Shown here: piece by piece, positions 10,601-17,277 of the stretch
Position numbering within the stretch: the first letter of the stretch is position 1
Layout of the letters: every line of letters starts with the position of its first letter
Assembly: GCA_944325215.1 (NCBI GenBank)
Contig: CALUZC010000020.1
Coordinates: 1 to 51,044, forward strand
Reading direction: 5' to 3'
Source: an uncultured Mucispirillum sp.
GTDB lineage: Bacteria > Chrysiogenota > Deferribacteres > Deferribacterales > Mucispirillaceae
Length of the DNA stretch: 51,044 nt
Made by a program: the position numbers and the translations under genes
Notes under the pieces: model-generated
What the model was told of the DNA's origin: nothing
Database searches by the model: none
What the model saw: the letters and a program-made list of their open reading frames with translations, nothing else

Positions 10601-10694
10601 AAAATATGCCAATATATTAAGAAAAATATATAATAAACAAGTAGAAACATACATATTTCATATTGAGAGTAATCAAGTAATATTAACACAATAA
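7668..10694 (+). CDS. addA: AddA-like UvrD-family helicase-nuclease
   Basis: About 1,008 residues. Superfamily 1 helicase with a C-terminal RecB-type nuclease. Walker A ASAGTGKT is at 15-22, Walker B DEFQD at 382-386, and later helicase motifs are NYRSG, MTIHKSKGLQFPVV and MLYVAMTRA. The nuclease catalytic D959-Y-K961 is in the IILMDYKTG segment. The frame opens at 7629, but the ATG at 7668 is chosen because a GGGAGG ribosome site lies 4 nt upstream and the earlier residues do not resemble the family. It overlaps addB by 20 nt. Together they form a break-processing motor-nuclease feeding RecA; no RecBCD genes or Chi evidence was examined. Confidence 0.92.
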   Translation: MASSLNKYDNLALEASAGTGKTFQLAMRVAGMLLTGVAPRDILCLTFTKKATAEMKERIIKFINSMAENTASESEIEFITPLMKKYAKQLKVEFSKEFIQEKAIIARNNLFTYFSELNIKTIDSFNNTILRIFPFEAGFRPDFNIESDDEIDIIKKEAFDNIIANILDDKVWKEILEKLYSVFNIAANNFIPWLQNYTEYTTNNILNLEITMQNAPDKHKINEMLNKILELRNNINTQCIKFMHTFEADELGINQLKTYEKLNTKKIDEIACNNLIKVENLSDAPSFKKYDFSQNQYNIQKDIRDNMQKYYLLQGDIITGLALNLGGLLYEKMKEIKKERNILTYSDISEEVYYMLSDKHSQIDKDYLYFRLDGKINHLLIDEFQDTSISQWLTLKPLAEEAMAGLGQKDKIGSFFYVGDPKQNIYRFRGGSSSLFRTLLHEYKDKLQAETLNTNYRSGSHIVEFVNNLSNNIYKSNKELFSIFNIDQKAYPENGDGYVEVTHALDEKKYYLDYTKEKIEKCIKAGYTYKDIAVLTVSNKHGGDLIDYLEENNIPVQVETSSKLTSCQAFQILSALAVFIETGDTFSYLTYALSHPKAYNNSFIENKENIIKDMNRIKNYIKNMTNCSIFEKILYLINTLDLQSRFSNNPDFYAVIDAMEKGAYGEKNISLFMEKVYKAAADKQSSSSSSNNAVTIMTIHKSKGLQFPVVVIPNLEVDLKLNAANTHLFVSDNKEFGNSDLCSVYKKDIHTYISGTKAEEYMNNENNLIMQDNINMLYVAMTRAEQALFMNIKYFKDTPTNLSQYVSQFIVEDEIYGKLKPLKKEKVTERKSVKINVEIEKEKSFGTDNAWFDTDKKETQSYEATLFGSCLHAGLNILEYKNDATIKMAEKHMMAHFGALLSENNMNLICEYIKKVYNNTAWQKLFTGRVFKERRIGENNTLYAVDIYSELDDKIILMDYKTGFLDNNRINDYSDKLRKYANILRKIYNKQVETYIFHIESNQVILTQ

Positions 10695-10737
10695 AGGAAT
10701 TTGTATATTATTTTATATACTTATTTATAATTTTATA

Positions 10738-10765
10738 TTGATTTTTCATTATTTTTATATAATAT
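10738..10765 (+). promoter_or_regulatory. Candidate promoter of the 10773 exported protein
   Basis: TTGATT (10738-10743), 16-nt spacer, TAATAT (10760-10765). Only 7 nt separate the -10 from the ATG at 10773, and there is no Shine-Dalgarno sequence, so the transcript may be leaderless. In DNA this AT-rich, chance matches are common. Confidence 0.4.
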
Positions 10766-10772
10766 TTACCAT

Positions 10773-11552
10773 ATGAAAGTGTGTCTCGTTATTATATTTA
10801 CCATTACAGTTTGTATATTTAGCTTTTCATGTTTGTATGCTGGTAATAATACTGGTATAAAAAGCAGTGAAAAAATGGCAGATAATGAAAGTGCAGCAGG
10901 TAGTGAAGAAGTGCCAACACATAATAGTGTTAAAATAACTGACGGCAGCATTGATAATGCCAACGCCCTATACTATTCGGCTGGTAAAAACTACTATCAG
11001 GAAATAGTAAAACGCTATATGGATAAAGATGATATTGTAGGGTATTTAAACAGCCCTGTTATATCTCCATTTAGCTCTACTATAGCAGGTAACACTTTAA
11101 CAACTTATGCACTGCCATATTATGGTAATATTACATATTATGGTGATCAAAACTCTCCACTTTCACGTTTTAGCACAGGTATTACAAGGTTTACCACAAA
11201 AAGTATGGCAATTTTTAACAAAGAGAGTGAAAATACACTTCTTTCTGATGATGTTTCAAATATATTACTAAACTCTCTGCTTGGTTATTTTACAGGTAAT
11301 ATATTTGGCTTAAATATTTGGAGCTCTACAGATATTGCATATACTTCAGGTTTTGAAGCAATAGTTAAACCATTTAGAAATATGCAGTTTTCTTATTCTT
11401 ATATATCAGAATATAATATTAACTATACAACATTTCAATTTAAGCTAGGCTATAACCGCAATGGAAACCTTGCTGTTACAAACATGCATTCTTTTAGTGA
11501 TAATACACCGGTTAATACTACTACTGGTGTTGAATGGCAGTTTTACTTCTAA
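10773..11552 (+). CDS. Exported protein of unknown function
   Basis: 259 residues with an N-terminal signal peptide, probably cleaved after LYA (about residue 23). The Cys before it is not in a good lipobox. The mature protein has an acidic, low-complexity start, then many alternating aromatic and polar stretches (YYGNITYYGD, FSYSYISEYNINYTTFQFKLGY) and ends in WQFYF. A C-terminal aromatic residue and beta-like stretches suggest an outer-membrane or cell-surface beta protein, but this is inference. No family was recognised. No ribosome site is visible. The stop codon overlaps that of the convergent Gx-transporter gene (CTAA shared on the two strands). Confidence 0.7.
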   Translation: MKVCLVIIFTITVCIFSFSCLYAGNNTGIKSSEKMADNESAAGSEEVPTHNSVKITDGSIDNANALYYSAGKNYYQEIVKRYMDKDDIVGYLNSPVISPFSSTIAGNTLTTYALPYYGNITYYGDQNSPLSRFSTGITRFTTKSMAIFNKESENTLLSDDVSNILLNSLLGYFTGNIFGLNIWSSTDIAYTSGFEAIVKPFRNMQFSYSYISEYNINYTTFQFKLGYNRNGNLAVTNMHSFSDNTPVNTTTGVEWQFYF

Positions 11553-12061
11553 ATATTTTCAAACATTTTCTTGATTTGTGAGTGGTGAATAACTTTTGAT
11601 ACTATTAAACCCATTAATATACCAGTAATAACAGCAGACAAAAGCAATATACCTACAAGCCTTGTATATAATATACCTTTAACAATCCAAAAATTTGCTA
11701 CAATAATCTGAGTCATCATATGGCTTACTGCACCTATTACGCTTATTGTTACTATATCTAATTTATTCTTAAATAATCTATAACATAAAGCCATAAATAT
11801 AAATGATACAAAAGTAGCAGGCATACTTAACGAAAATTTAAATATAATATTAGATGAAAATATAGGAACAATAAATGCTTTTAACATGGCAGTTAAAAAA
11901 GCATAAGGTGTTTCTGATAAACAAAGCATAATAAGTATAGGAATATTTGAAAGCCCAAGACGAATAGCAGGCACAGGGCTTGGAATAAAATTTTCTACCA
12001 CCCCCAAAACTATGCTAAAAGAAGCCATAAGCCCTGTAAGAATATATATATTTATTTTCAT
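11549..12061 (-). CDS. Gx transporter family / heptaprenyl diphosphate synthase component I-like membrane protein
   Basis: 170 residues, about five hydrophobic segments. The family-typical GVVENFIPSPVPAIRLGLSNI is near the start, followed by small-residue-rich helices. This family (Hpre_diP_synt_I, now usually called Gx transporter) resembles small substrate-binding membrane components. Its substrate is not established; the old link to heptaprenyl diphosphate synthesis is probably a misnomer. Its ATG shares one base with the stop of the NusG-II gene upstream (TAATG), so the two are translationally coupled. This pairing recurs in many anaerobes, often with FMN-binding or ApbE proteins, which are absent here. 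Confidence 0.8.
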   Translation of the reverse strand: MKINIYILTGLMASFSIVLGVVENFIPSPVPAIRLGLSNIPILIMLCLSETPYAFLTAMLKAFIVPIFSSNIIFKFSLSMPATFVSFIFMALCYRLFKNKLDIVTISVIGAVSHMMTQIIVANFWIVKGILYTRLVGILLLSAVITGILMGLIVSKVIHHSQIKKMFENI

Positions 12062-12459
12062 TATTCAGCCTTTAAAGTGTCTTTACAGTCAATAATAAAT
12101 GCTACTTTATTAGGTGCACATACTATGGCATCACCACATTTTGAAATAGCTGGCGTATTAACACATATCTGATTAGCACAGTCTGAATGGGTTACACTAA
12201 CAGTTTCATCTTTAATTATATAATCAATACTTTTATATGCTGGGTGTTTTTTGCCGTTAATATCCACCACATTAGAATAAAGATTAAACTCACCGTCTTT
12301 AAATGGTATATAAAAAGTATCCTGCTCAACTACAAGTATAAGTTTTTTGTTACTGGTTCCATTTTCCTGTGATGATTTATAAGAAAATGGATTAAATATA
12401 AATATAATAGAAATAATAAAGAAAAATAATATTACAGCAATATTTATAACTCGAACCAT
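12061..12459 (-). CDS. NusG domain II-containing exported protein
   Basis: 132 residues: one N-terminal membrane segment, then a small beta domain. The C-terminal pattern CANQICVNTPAISKCGDAI followed by VCAPNK matches the NusG-II (PF07009) type stand-alone domain, with its conserved cysteines and a Pro-Asn turn. It should be membrane-anchored with the domain outside the cytoplasm. Function is unknown; the coupling to the Gx gene indicates a shared process. GGTGAT ribosome site 4 nt before the ATG. Confidence 0.8.
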   Translation of the reverse strand: MVRVINIAVILFFFIISIIFIFNPFSYKSSQENGTSNKKLILVVEQDTFYIPFKDGEFNLYSNVVDINGKKHPAYKSIDYIIKDETVSVTHSDCANQICVNTPAISKCGDAIVCAPNKVAFIIDCKDTLKAE

Positions 12460-12473
12460 AAATCACCAATATC

Positions 12474-12502
12474 AAAATATATTAATATAAATACATTGTC
12501 AA
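12474..12502 (-). promoter_or_regulatory. sigma70-type promoter of the NusG-II/Gx pair
   Basis: TTGACA (12497-12502), 17-nt spacer, TATTTT (12474-12479) on the minus strand. The start would be near 12467, giving a very short leader to the ATG at 12459. Confidence 0.55.
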
Positions 12503-12721
12503 GATAAGTATATATAATAAATGAAGTTATAGATTATAAAAATAGACAAAAAAACACTGACACATATAACAAAATCATATGTAAAAATACTACAAATATA
12601 AGAAAGGTGCTTATATTAATAGATGATACATAGACATATACTTAGTTACTAAAAAACGTAAATAATACATACACTACATATAATATACTAAAAAGCACCA
12701 GAAACTATGTAATAATTTATA

Positions 12722-12925
12722 CTACTGTTTTTTTACATTAACTGCTTGAAGACCTTTTTCGCCTTCAACTGATTCAAACTCTACTTTATCGCCCTGCTTA
12801 AGAGTTTTATAACCTTCGCTTTGAATAGCTGAAAAGTGTACAAATACATCTGCACCATTTTCATCTGTTAAAAAACCATAACCTTTCGAGTTATTAAACC
12901 ATTTTACTACACCACTTTGACTCAT
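12722..12925 (-). CDS. Cold-shock protein, CspA family
   Basis: 67 residues, a single cold-shock domain. RNP1 appears as KGYGFL and RNP2 as VFVHF, with the N-terminal [14 protein letters not shown] signature. A small OB-fold single-stranded RNA/DNA-binding protein that acts as an RNA chaperone. It is monocistronic with its own promoter. The leader is only about 40 nt, much shorter than the thermosensing leader of E. coli cspA, so regulation is likely different and possibly at the inverted repeat over its promoter. Confidence 0.96.
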   Translation of the reverse strand: MSQSGVVKWFNNSKGYGFLTDENGADVFVHFSAIQSEGYKTLKQGDKVEFESVEGEKGLQAVNVKKQ

Positions 12926-12946
12926 TTCTAACCCTCAATATTTACA

Positions 12947-12982
12947 TTAGATATAAACACTATATTACAAACTTATATCTAA
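12947..12982. promoter_or_regulatory. Perfect inverted repeat over the csp promoter
   Basis: TTAGATATAA (12947-12956) and TTATATCTAA (12973-12982), 10 of 10 paired with a 16-nt spacer. The right arm covers the -10 box (12972-12977). Because that arm lies upstream of the predicted transcription start, a DNA operator fits better than an RNA hairpin. Confidence 0.5.
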
Positions 12983-13000
12983 TAAATTTAATTTTGTCAA
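12972..13000 (-). promoter_or_regulatory. sigma70-type promoter of csp
   Basis: TTGACA (12995-13000), 17-nt spacer, TATAAG (12972-12977) on the minus strand; predicted start near 12965. Confidence 0.75.
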
Positions 13001-13051
13001 GTTTTTTAATACCAAATGCATTTTTTTAGTCTTATTTTATAATAATATTAT

Positions 13052-13080
13052 TTGAATATTATATTGATGTATGGTATTAT
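13052..13080 (+). promoter_or_regulatory. Candidate promoter of sfsA
   Basis: TTGAAT (13052-13057), 17-nt spacer, TATTAT (13075-13080). The predicted start near 13087 leaves a 27-nt leader holding an AAGG ribosome site. Confidence 0.5.
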
Positions 13081-13113
13081 CTGGGCAATATTTTAGTTTA
13101 AGGTTACATAATT

Positions 13114-13806
13114 ATGGAATATAAAAATATTGTGCCTGCAGTTTTCAAAAAAAGACCAAACAGATTTATTGCTGAATGTGTTATAGATAATGAAAATGTA
13201 ATAGTCCATGTAAAAAATACAGGCAGGTGCAGAGAACTGCTTACTAATAATGCAAATGTATTTTTAGAATATTTTCCTGATACATTAAGGAAAACAAAAT
13301 ACGACTTAATCTCTGTATATAAAGGTGAAAGGCTTATTAATATGGACTCTCAAGTGCCTAATAAAGTAGTATATGAAGCAATAAATAGCGGCAGGAACAT
13401 ATTATCTTTAAATAACCCTGTAACTTATATTAAAATGGAGCAAAAATATAAACAGTCTCGTTTTGATATATATGCAGAAAGTAATAATAATAAAATATTT
13501 ATAGAAGTAAAAGGTGTTACATTAGAAGATAACAACATTGCTATGTTTCCAGATGCACCTACTGAACGTGGTATAAAACATATACGTGAGCTTATTGATG
13601 CCTATGAAAACGGATATATGGCGTATATTATCTTTGTTATCCAAATGGAAAAAGTTAAATATTTTACCCCTAATTATAAAACCCATAAAGAATTTGGAGA
13701 AGCTTTACAATATGCCTTATCAAAAGGTGTTAAAATATTAGCTTATGACTGTTTAATATCAAAAGACTCTATTATATTAAATAACCAAGTAGATATAAAA
13801 CTATAA
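13114..13806 (+). CDS. sfsA: SfsA family protein (putative DNA-binding nuclease-fold protein)
   Basis: 230 residues, the standard SfsA length. The N-terminal OB-like part includes KKRPNRFIAEC and HVKNTGRC. The C-terminal PD-(D/E)XK fold shows FIEVKGVTLE and MFPDAPTERGIKHIREL, both highly typical. SfsA was named for stimulating sugar fermentation in E. coli; its biochemical role is unsettled, with DNA binding and nuclease-type activity proposed. The gene stands alone, and its stop codon directly abuts that of the convergent lipoprotein gene. Confidence 0.93.
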   Translation: MEYKNIVPAVFKKRPNRFIAECVIDNENVIVHVKNTGRCRELLTNNANVFLEYFPDTLRKTKYDLISVYKGERLINMDSQVPNKVVYEAINSGRNILSLNNPVTYIKMEQKYKQSRFDIYAESNNNKIFIEVKGVTLEDNNIAMFPDAPTERGIKHIRELIDAYENGYMAYIIFVIQMEKVKYFTPNYKTHKEFGEALQYALSKGVKILAYDCLISKDSIILNNQVDIKL

Positions 13807-14427
13807 TTATTTCCACCACTCTGTATTTAAGTCTGCTTTATTTGGGCACTGTGTAGTAGTTAAGCTTGCATAAACAGAATCTACTACTGTTTTCATATTT
13901 TCTATTGTTCTTTTACCTATGGTAGAATTACTCCAGTCTTCAAGGCCAGAATATTTAAATGTGCCGGATTTTTTAATTAAGCGTGATACATTCACCCTAA
14001 CCATTCTATCAGACTGTATAAAATAACCAACAGAACCTCTTAAAAACATACCATCTCTAGTATCTTCTAGAGTAATAACGGCTGATTTATCAGGATTTTC
14101 CATGCTGGATATTTCAAAAAGTTTAGAAGGATCATCATATAATGAAGGCAGACTTTCTGTGCTAAAAGTCCCCTTTAATGCATACATTTTTATAACTTCT
14201 ATTTGATAGCCGGGCATTACAAGTTCATATAAAAGTGCAATATTATCACCATCTTTGACTTTACTCATATCTATATATCTAATCTGGTCAGAAAAATCTA
14301 CTTTAATACATGGGTAATTATTATCTTCTAAAGTATATACTTTAATAGTAGGCTTGGCAGCTTTTGGAGCACAGGCAGATAAAACTATTAAAAGCAGTAA
14401 AAGTAATAATATATGTATTTTTCTCAT
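13807..14427 (-). CDS. Lipoprotein of unknown function
   Basis: About 206 residues. A leucine-rich signal peptide ends in LSAC, a good lipobox. The start at 14427 (MRKIHILLL) is preferred over the ATG at 14433 because the GAGG site is 8 nt from the former but only 2 nt from the latter. The mature domain is mixed alpha/beta with segments such as VKVDFSDQIRYIDMSKVKDGD and ends in a CPNKADLNTEWW tail. No family recognised. Convergent with sfsA, with no bases between the stop codons. Confidence 0.78.
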   Translation of the reverse strand: MRKIHILLLLLLLIVLSACAPKAAKPTIKVYTLEDNNYPCIKVDFSDQIRYIDMSKVKDGDNIALLYELVMPGYQIEVIKMYALKGTFSTESLPSLYDDPSKLFEISSMENPDKSAVITLEDTRDGMFLRGSVGYFIQSDRMVRVNVSRLIKKSGTFKYSGLEDWSNSTIGKRTIENMKTVVDSVYASLTTTQCPNKADLNTEWWK

Positions 14428-14532
14428 ATTCATAACCTCAAATAAAATATACTAATTTAACTAGCAAAAACTATGCCTTTTATACATTTTTTATCTTATA
14501 CTTTTTTTTTATTAAATACAATAAAATTTCTC

Positions 14533-14559
14533 TAATATTTTTTTAATGTGTGCCGATAA
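14533..14559 (+). promoter_or_regulatory. sigma28 (FliA)-like promoter of the LRR gene
   Basis: TAATATTT (14533-14540), an 11-nt spacer, then GCCGATAA (14552-14559). The enterobacterial sigma28 consensus is TAAAGTTT-N11-GCCGATAA, so the -10 is a perfect 8 of 8 and the -35 is 6 of 8 at exact spacing. The ATG is only 7 nt beyond the -10 and has no Shine-Dalgarno sequence. Confidence 0.6.
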
Positions 14560-14566
14560 GTAAGTC

Positions 14567-16147
14567 ATGAAAGCAAAACATTATATTTTGACTTTAATTT
14601 TAATTTCTTTTATTTTTTTACTACCCAAATCACCACAGGTAGCAGCAGGCTCCGAACTTGACACGCTCCAAAATTTAAGCTCCTACCTATGTTATGACTG
14701 CTCTTGTGATGATTTGGGTAACTGCTCCTGCAAAACATGTGATTATGAATCAGATAATGCCACTTTGTCTGAGCTTTTAAGCGGCAGTGATTGCACATGT
14801 AACACCTGCTCTGCATTTGATATAACTAATAATCCATACGATAAACTATATGAATCAACTTGTGCTGCCTGCACATGTGATAATGAAACTGTTCGTCACT
14901 TAAAACAAATGTTTTTACAGGCAACAGATTTTAGTGTATGTGATAATAAATCAAAACTTTTAAAATTTCCTGAAGGTTCCTATTTAGAAAAATGTGTTAG
15001 GGAATATACATCATGGACAAGGTGGCCAATATCTTGTGCTCAGGCTGAAAACATTACAATGCTGAAATGTGATGATCCAAATATTACTTCATTAGAAGGT
15101 ATCCAGCAACTTGTAAATTTAAAACTTTTAGATATGGGAGAACAAGGCACTCAAATTGATGATTTAATGCCTGTTCGTAATCTTAAAAATTTACAAAGGC
15201 TTGAAATTCCAAATTCTGAAATAACAAATATAGAATACCTTACACGGCTTCCTATGCTTAATACTCTTAATTTAAGAGGCAACCATATTACAGATTTAAC
15301 TTATCTGCCATATATGTATCCACTTAATCAGCTTGATTTAAGCTATCAAGGGTCAGATTACATCAGGGATATTACACCTATGGCGTATATGTCAAACAGT
15401 ATGCAGACATTATCATTACAAGGCAATAAAATATCAGATATTTCAGCTCTTGCTAATTTTAGAGCATTAAAATATTTAAGTATTAGAGATAACAGGATTA
15501 CATCTATTGCTGCTCTTGATAATATGACCATATTATCAGGGCTTGATATGACTATAAATTTAATTACAGATTTATCGCCACTTACAAATAATACAATGTT
15601 AAATATTATAAAAGCAGACCATAACCTAATAACTTCAATAGAGCCATTAAGAAATTTACCAAAACTTGCTCAAATTTCATTTAAACATAATTATATTACA
15701 GATATTTCTCCAGTTTCTGAAATGTCATTTATGAAAAGTATGGCTTTTGACTATAACAGTATTACAGATGTAAGTTCTTTGCAGGATATTACAATAGTAT
15801 CACCTATTTTATCCTTAAGGTTTACATATAACTGCATACCAGAAGATAATTATAGAAAAATAAGGTTTTTATATAATATTCAAGATGTTCATTTTGAAAA
15901 CCAGTGTGAAAACTATCCACTAGATAATGTATTTGTAAATGGTGAAAATATAGTTAATATTGATTTAATCACTGGTCAAACCTGGCAGGATAATAATACA
16001 AATGATGGAACACTTCCCGGCGAAAGTTCACCTGGTGGCTGCTCTATTGCAAAGGGTAAGTCAACTGGAAGTGATATTATTATAATACTTGCCTTTTTAA
16101 TTTTAGTATTTAAAGCAGTAAAATATATAGGCAGGAAAATATGGTAG
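14567..16147 (+). CDS. Secreted leucine-rich-repeat protein with Cys-rich N-terminus and GG-Cys C-terminal sorting-like tail
   Basis: 526 residues. Signal peptide (about 1-27), then a region with 13 cysteines within about 90 residues, arranged as CxCxxC-like clusters. Residues about 165-430 are internalin-type 22-residue leucine-rich repeats (LxxNxITDIxxLxxLxxL). The C-terminus is a low-complexity Gly/Ser/Asn linker, then GGC (Cys 492), a hydrophobic segment and a basic end (YIGRKIW). That order, Gly-Gly-Cys then TM then basic, recalls the MYXO-, Synerg- and JDVT-CTERM sorting tails handled by rhombosortase- or CPBP-type intramembrane proteases. Probably a surface-displayed binding protein. 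Its 3' end overlaps the DUF952 gene. Confidence 0.88.
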   Translation: MKAKHYILTLILISFIFLLPKSPQVAAGSELDTLQNLSSYLCYDCSCDDLGNCSCKTCDYESDNATLSELLSGSDCTCNTCSAFDITNNPYDKLYESTCAACTCDNETVRHLKQMFLQATDFSVCDNKSKLLKFPEGSYLEKCVREYTSWTRWPISCAQAENITMLKCDDPNITSLEGIQQLVNLKLLDMGEQGTQIDDLMPVRNLKNLQRLEIPNSEITNIEYLTRLPMLNTLNLRGNHITDLTYLPYMYPLNQLDLSYQGSDYIRDITPMAYMSNSMQTLSLQGNKISDISALANFRALKYLSIRDNRITSIAALDNMTILSGLDMTINLITDLSPLTNNTMLNIIKADHNLITSIEPLRNLPKLAQISFKHNYITDISPVSEMSFMKSMAFDYNSITDVSSLQDITIVSPILSLRFTYNCIPEDNYRKIRFLYNIQDVHFENQCENYPLDNVFVNGENIVNIDLITGQTWQDNNTNDGTLPGESSPGGCSIAKGKSTGSDIIIILAFLILVFKAVKYIGRKIW

Positions 16148-16452
16148 TTATTATTAATATGGAGAAATCATATTATGAAAAAATAAAGAACAGGTCTATT
16201 TTTGGGGAAAGTTTAATATGTGATGATGGCTTTATTCATGGCTGTTTTAAGGAACAGTTTCATTTAATTGCACCAAGATTTAAGGGCAAAGAAGAAAATT
16301 ATATTGTAATGGAAATAGATACAGATAAACTTATATCTGAAGTAAGGCTGGAATTTTCTTCATCTTTAAAGCAGGATTTTCCCCATATTTATGGCAAAAT
16401 TAATAAAGAAGCAGTAATAAAATTTATAAGTATGAGTAAGTTTATATCATAA
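16141..16452 (+). CDS. DUF952-like protein
   Basis: 103 residues from 16141; an ATG at 16159 (MEKSYYEK) is an equally possible start because neither has a strong ribosome site. The GFIHGC, LIAPRF, VMEIDTDKL and DFPHIYGKINKEAV segments match the DUF952 pattern (FIH near the start, FPHIYG near the end). That family has a small ADP-ribosyltransferase-like fold and no established role. Cytosolic, with no signal peptide. The gene overlaps the end of the LRR gene by 7 nt if it starts at 16141. Its last 127 nt have a degenerate copy downstream of hicB. Confidence 0.78.
   Translation: MVVIINMEKSYYEKIKNRSIFGESLICDDGFIHGCFKEQFHLIAPRFKGKEENYIVMEIDTDKLISEVRLEFSSSLKQDFPHIYGKINKEAVIKFISMSKFIS
16326..16452 (+). 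repeat. 127-bp direct repeat, left copy (3' end of the DUF952 gene)
   Basis: This block matches 17278-17404 at a constant offset of 952 bp, without gaps, and both copies end at a TAA stop. The core 16351-16396 is identical over 46 nt; the flanks are diverged. The hicAB genes lie between the copies. Confidence 0.88.
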
Positions 16453-16574
16453 CTTAAATTATTCATTTATATTTATATTAAATCATCAATTAGTCAGCAC
16501 TTATTTACATACTATTTAAATATCATAGATATAATATTGCAATTCTTCAGTTGTATATATTTTAAAAACACATA

Positions 16575-16603
16575 TTGATTTAATATATATTTTATAGTAT
16601 AGA
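16575..16603 (+). promoter_or_regulatory. Promoter of hicAB
   Basis: TTGATT (16575-16580), 17-nt spacer, TATAGA (16598-16603). The ATG of hicA is 7 nt past the -10, so the predicted start falls on or next to the start codon and hicA mRNA is probably leaderless. Confidence 0.55.
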
Positions 16604-16609
16604 TATTAT

Positions 16610-16795
16610 ATGAAGTATAGAGAGATATTAAAATTATTAACAGATGACGGGTGGTATCAGGTAAACCAGAAAGGCTCTCACAAACAATTCCACCACTCTG
16701 TAAAAAAAGGAACTGTAACAGTTGCTTATCACAAGTTAAATGATGATATACCAATAGGCACATTAAAAAGTATCAAAAAACAAGCAGGACTTTAA
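16610..16795 (+). CDS. hicA: HicA family toxin (mRNA interferase)
   Basis: 61 residues, a full-length HicA. It has the small dsRNA-binding-like fold with the catalytic His in KGSHKQF (H24) and the GWYQVNQKGSH signature. HicA cleaves mRNA independently of ribosomes or with tmRNA involvement and is neutralised by HicB. The gene has no ribosome site. It precedes hicB by 18 nt to the preferred hicB ATG, the usual toxin-first order. Confidence 0.93.
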   Translation: MKYREILKLLTDDGWYQVNQKGSHKQFHHSVKKGTVTVAYHKLNDDIPIGTLKSIKKQAGL

Positions 16796-16813
16796 AACTC
16801 TTAGGGGTTGTAT

Positions 16814-17263
16814 ATGGAAAAAATGAATAAATTATATAATTATCCAGCTATATTTTATAAGGAAGATGATGGTAGATATTCTGTTATATTTCCGGACTTA
16901 AACCATTTAGCTACATATGGAATAGATTTAGATGACAGTATTAGAATGGCTATTGACTGTTTAGCAGGCTATATACATTCTTTAATTCTTAATAATCAAG
17001 AAATACCTGTTGCAAGCAATATACAAAATATTGATGATAATGTTATAAAAGATGAATTAGAAGAACTATATACTGATAAATCAAGAGTATTTGTAAACAT
17101 TATATCTGTAAATGTGGCAGAATATGCAGAAAAACATTTCAATAAATCTGTTAAAAAAATGGTTACCATACCTCAGTGGATGGCAGATATGGCAGAAGCC
17201 AAAAAATTAAAACTCTCTAAATTATTACAAGATGCTATAAGAGAAAAAATACAAAGTGCATAA
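16814..17263 (+). CDS. hicB: HicB family antitoxin
   Basis: 149 residues. The N-terminal partly degraded RNase H-like domain (YPAIFYKEDDGRYSVIFPDL, then DSIRMAIDCLAGYI) binds HicA. The C-terminal segment VKKMVTIPQWMADMAE with KLSKLLQDAI looks like a ribbon-helix-helix DNA-binding domain for autoregulation. ATG 16814 is chosen over the TTG at 16808 because AGGGG lies 6 nt upstream of it. This ribosome site contrasts with its absence at hicA and would favour antitoxin synthesis. About 60 charged residues link the two domains. Confidence 0.93.
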   Translation: MEKMNKLYNYPAIFYKEDDGRYSVIFPDLNHLATYGIDLDDSIRMAIDCLAGYIHSLILNNQEIPVASNIQNIDDNVIKDELEELYTDKSRVFVNIISVNVAEYAEKHFNKSVKKMVTIPQWMADMAEAKKLKLSKLLQDAIREKIQSA

Positions 17264-17277
17264 TAAAAACTAAAATT

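Noticed and set aside
16808-16813. TTG start for hicB
   Set aside because: It would place the ribosome site directly against the start codon; ATG 16814 has proper spacing from AGGGG.
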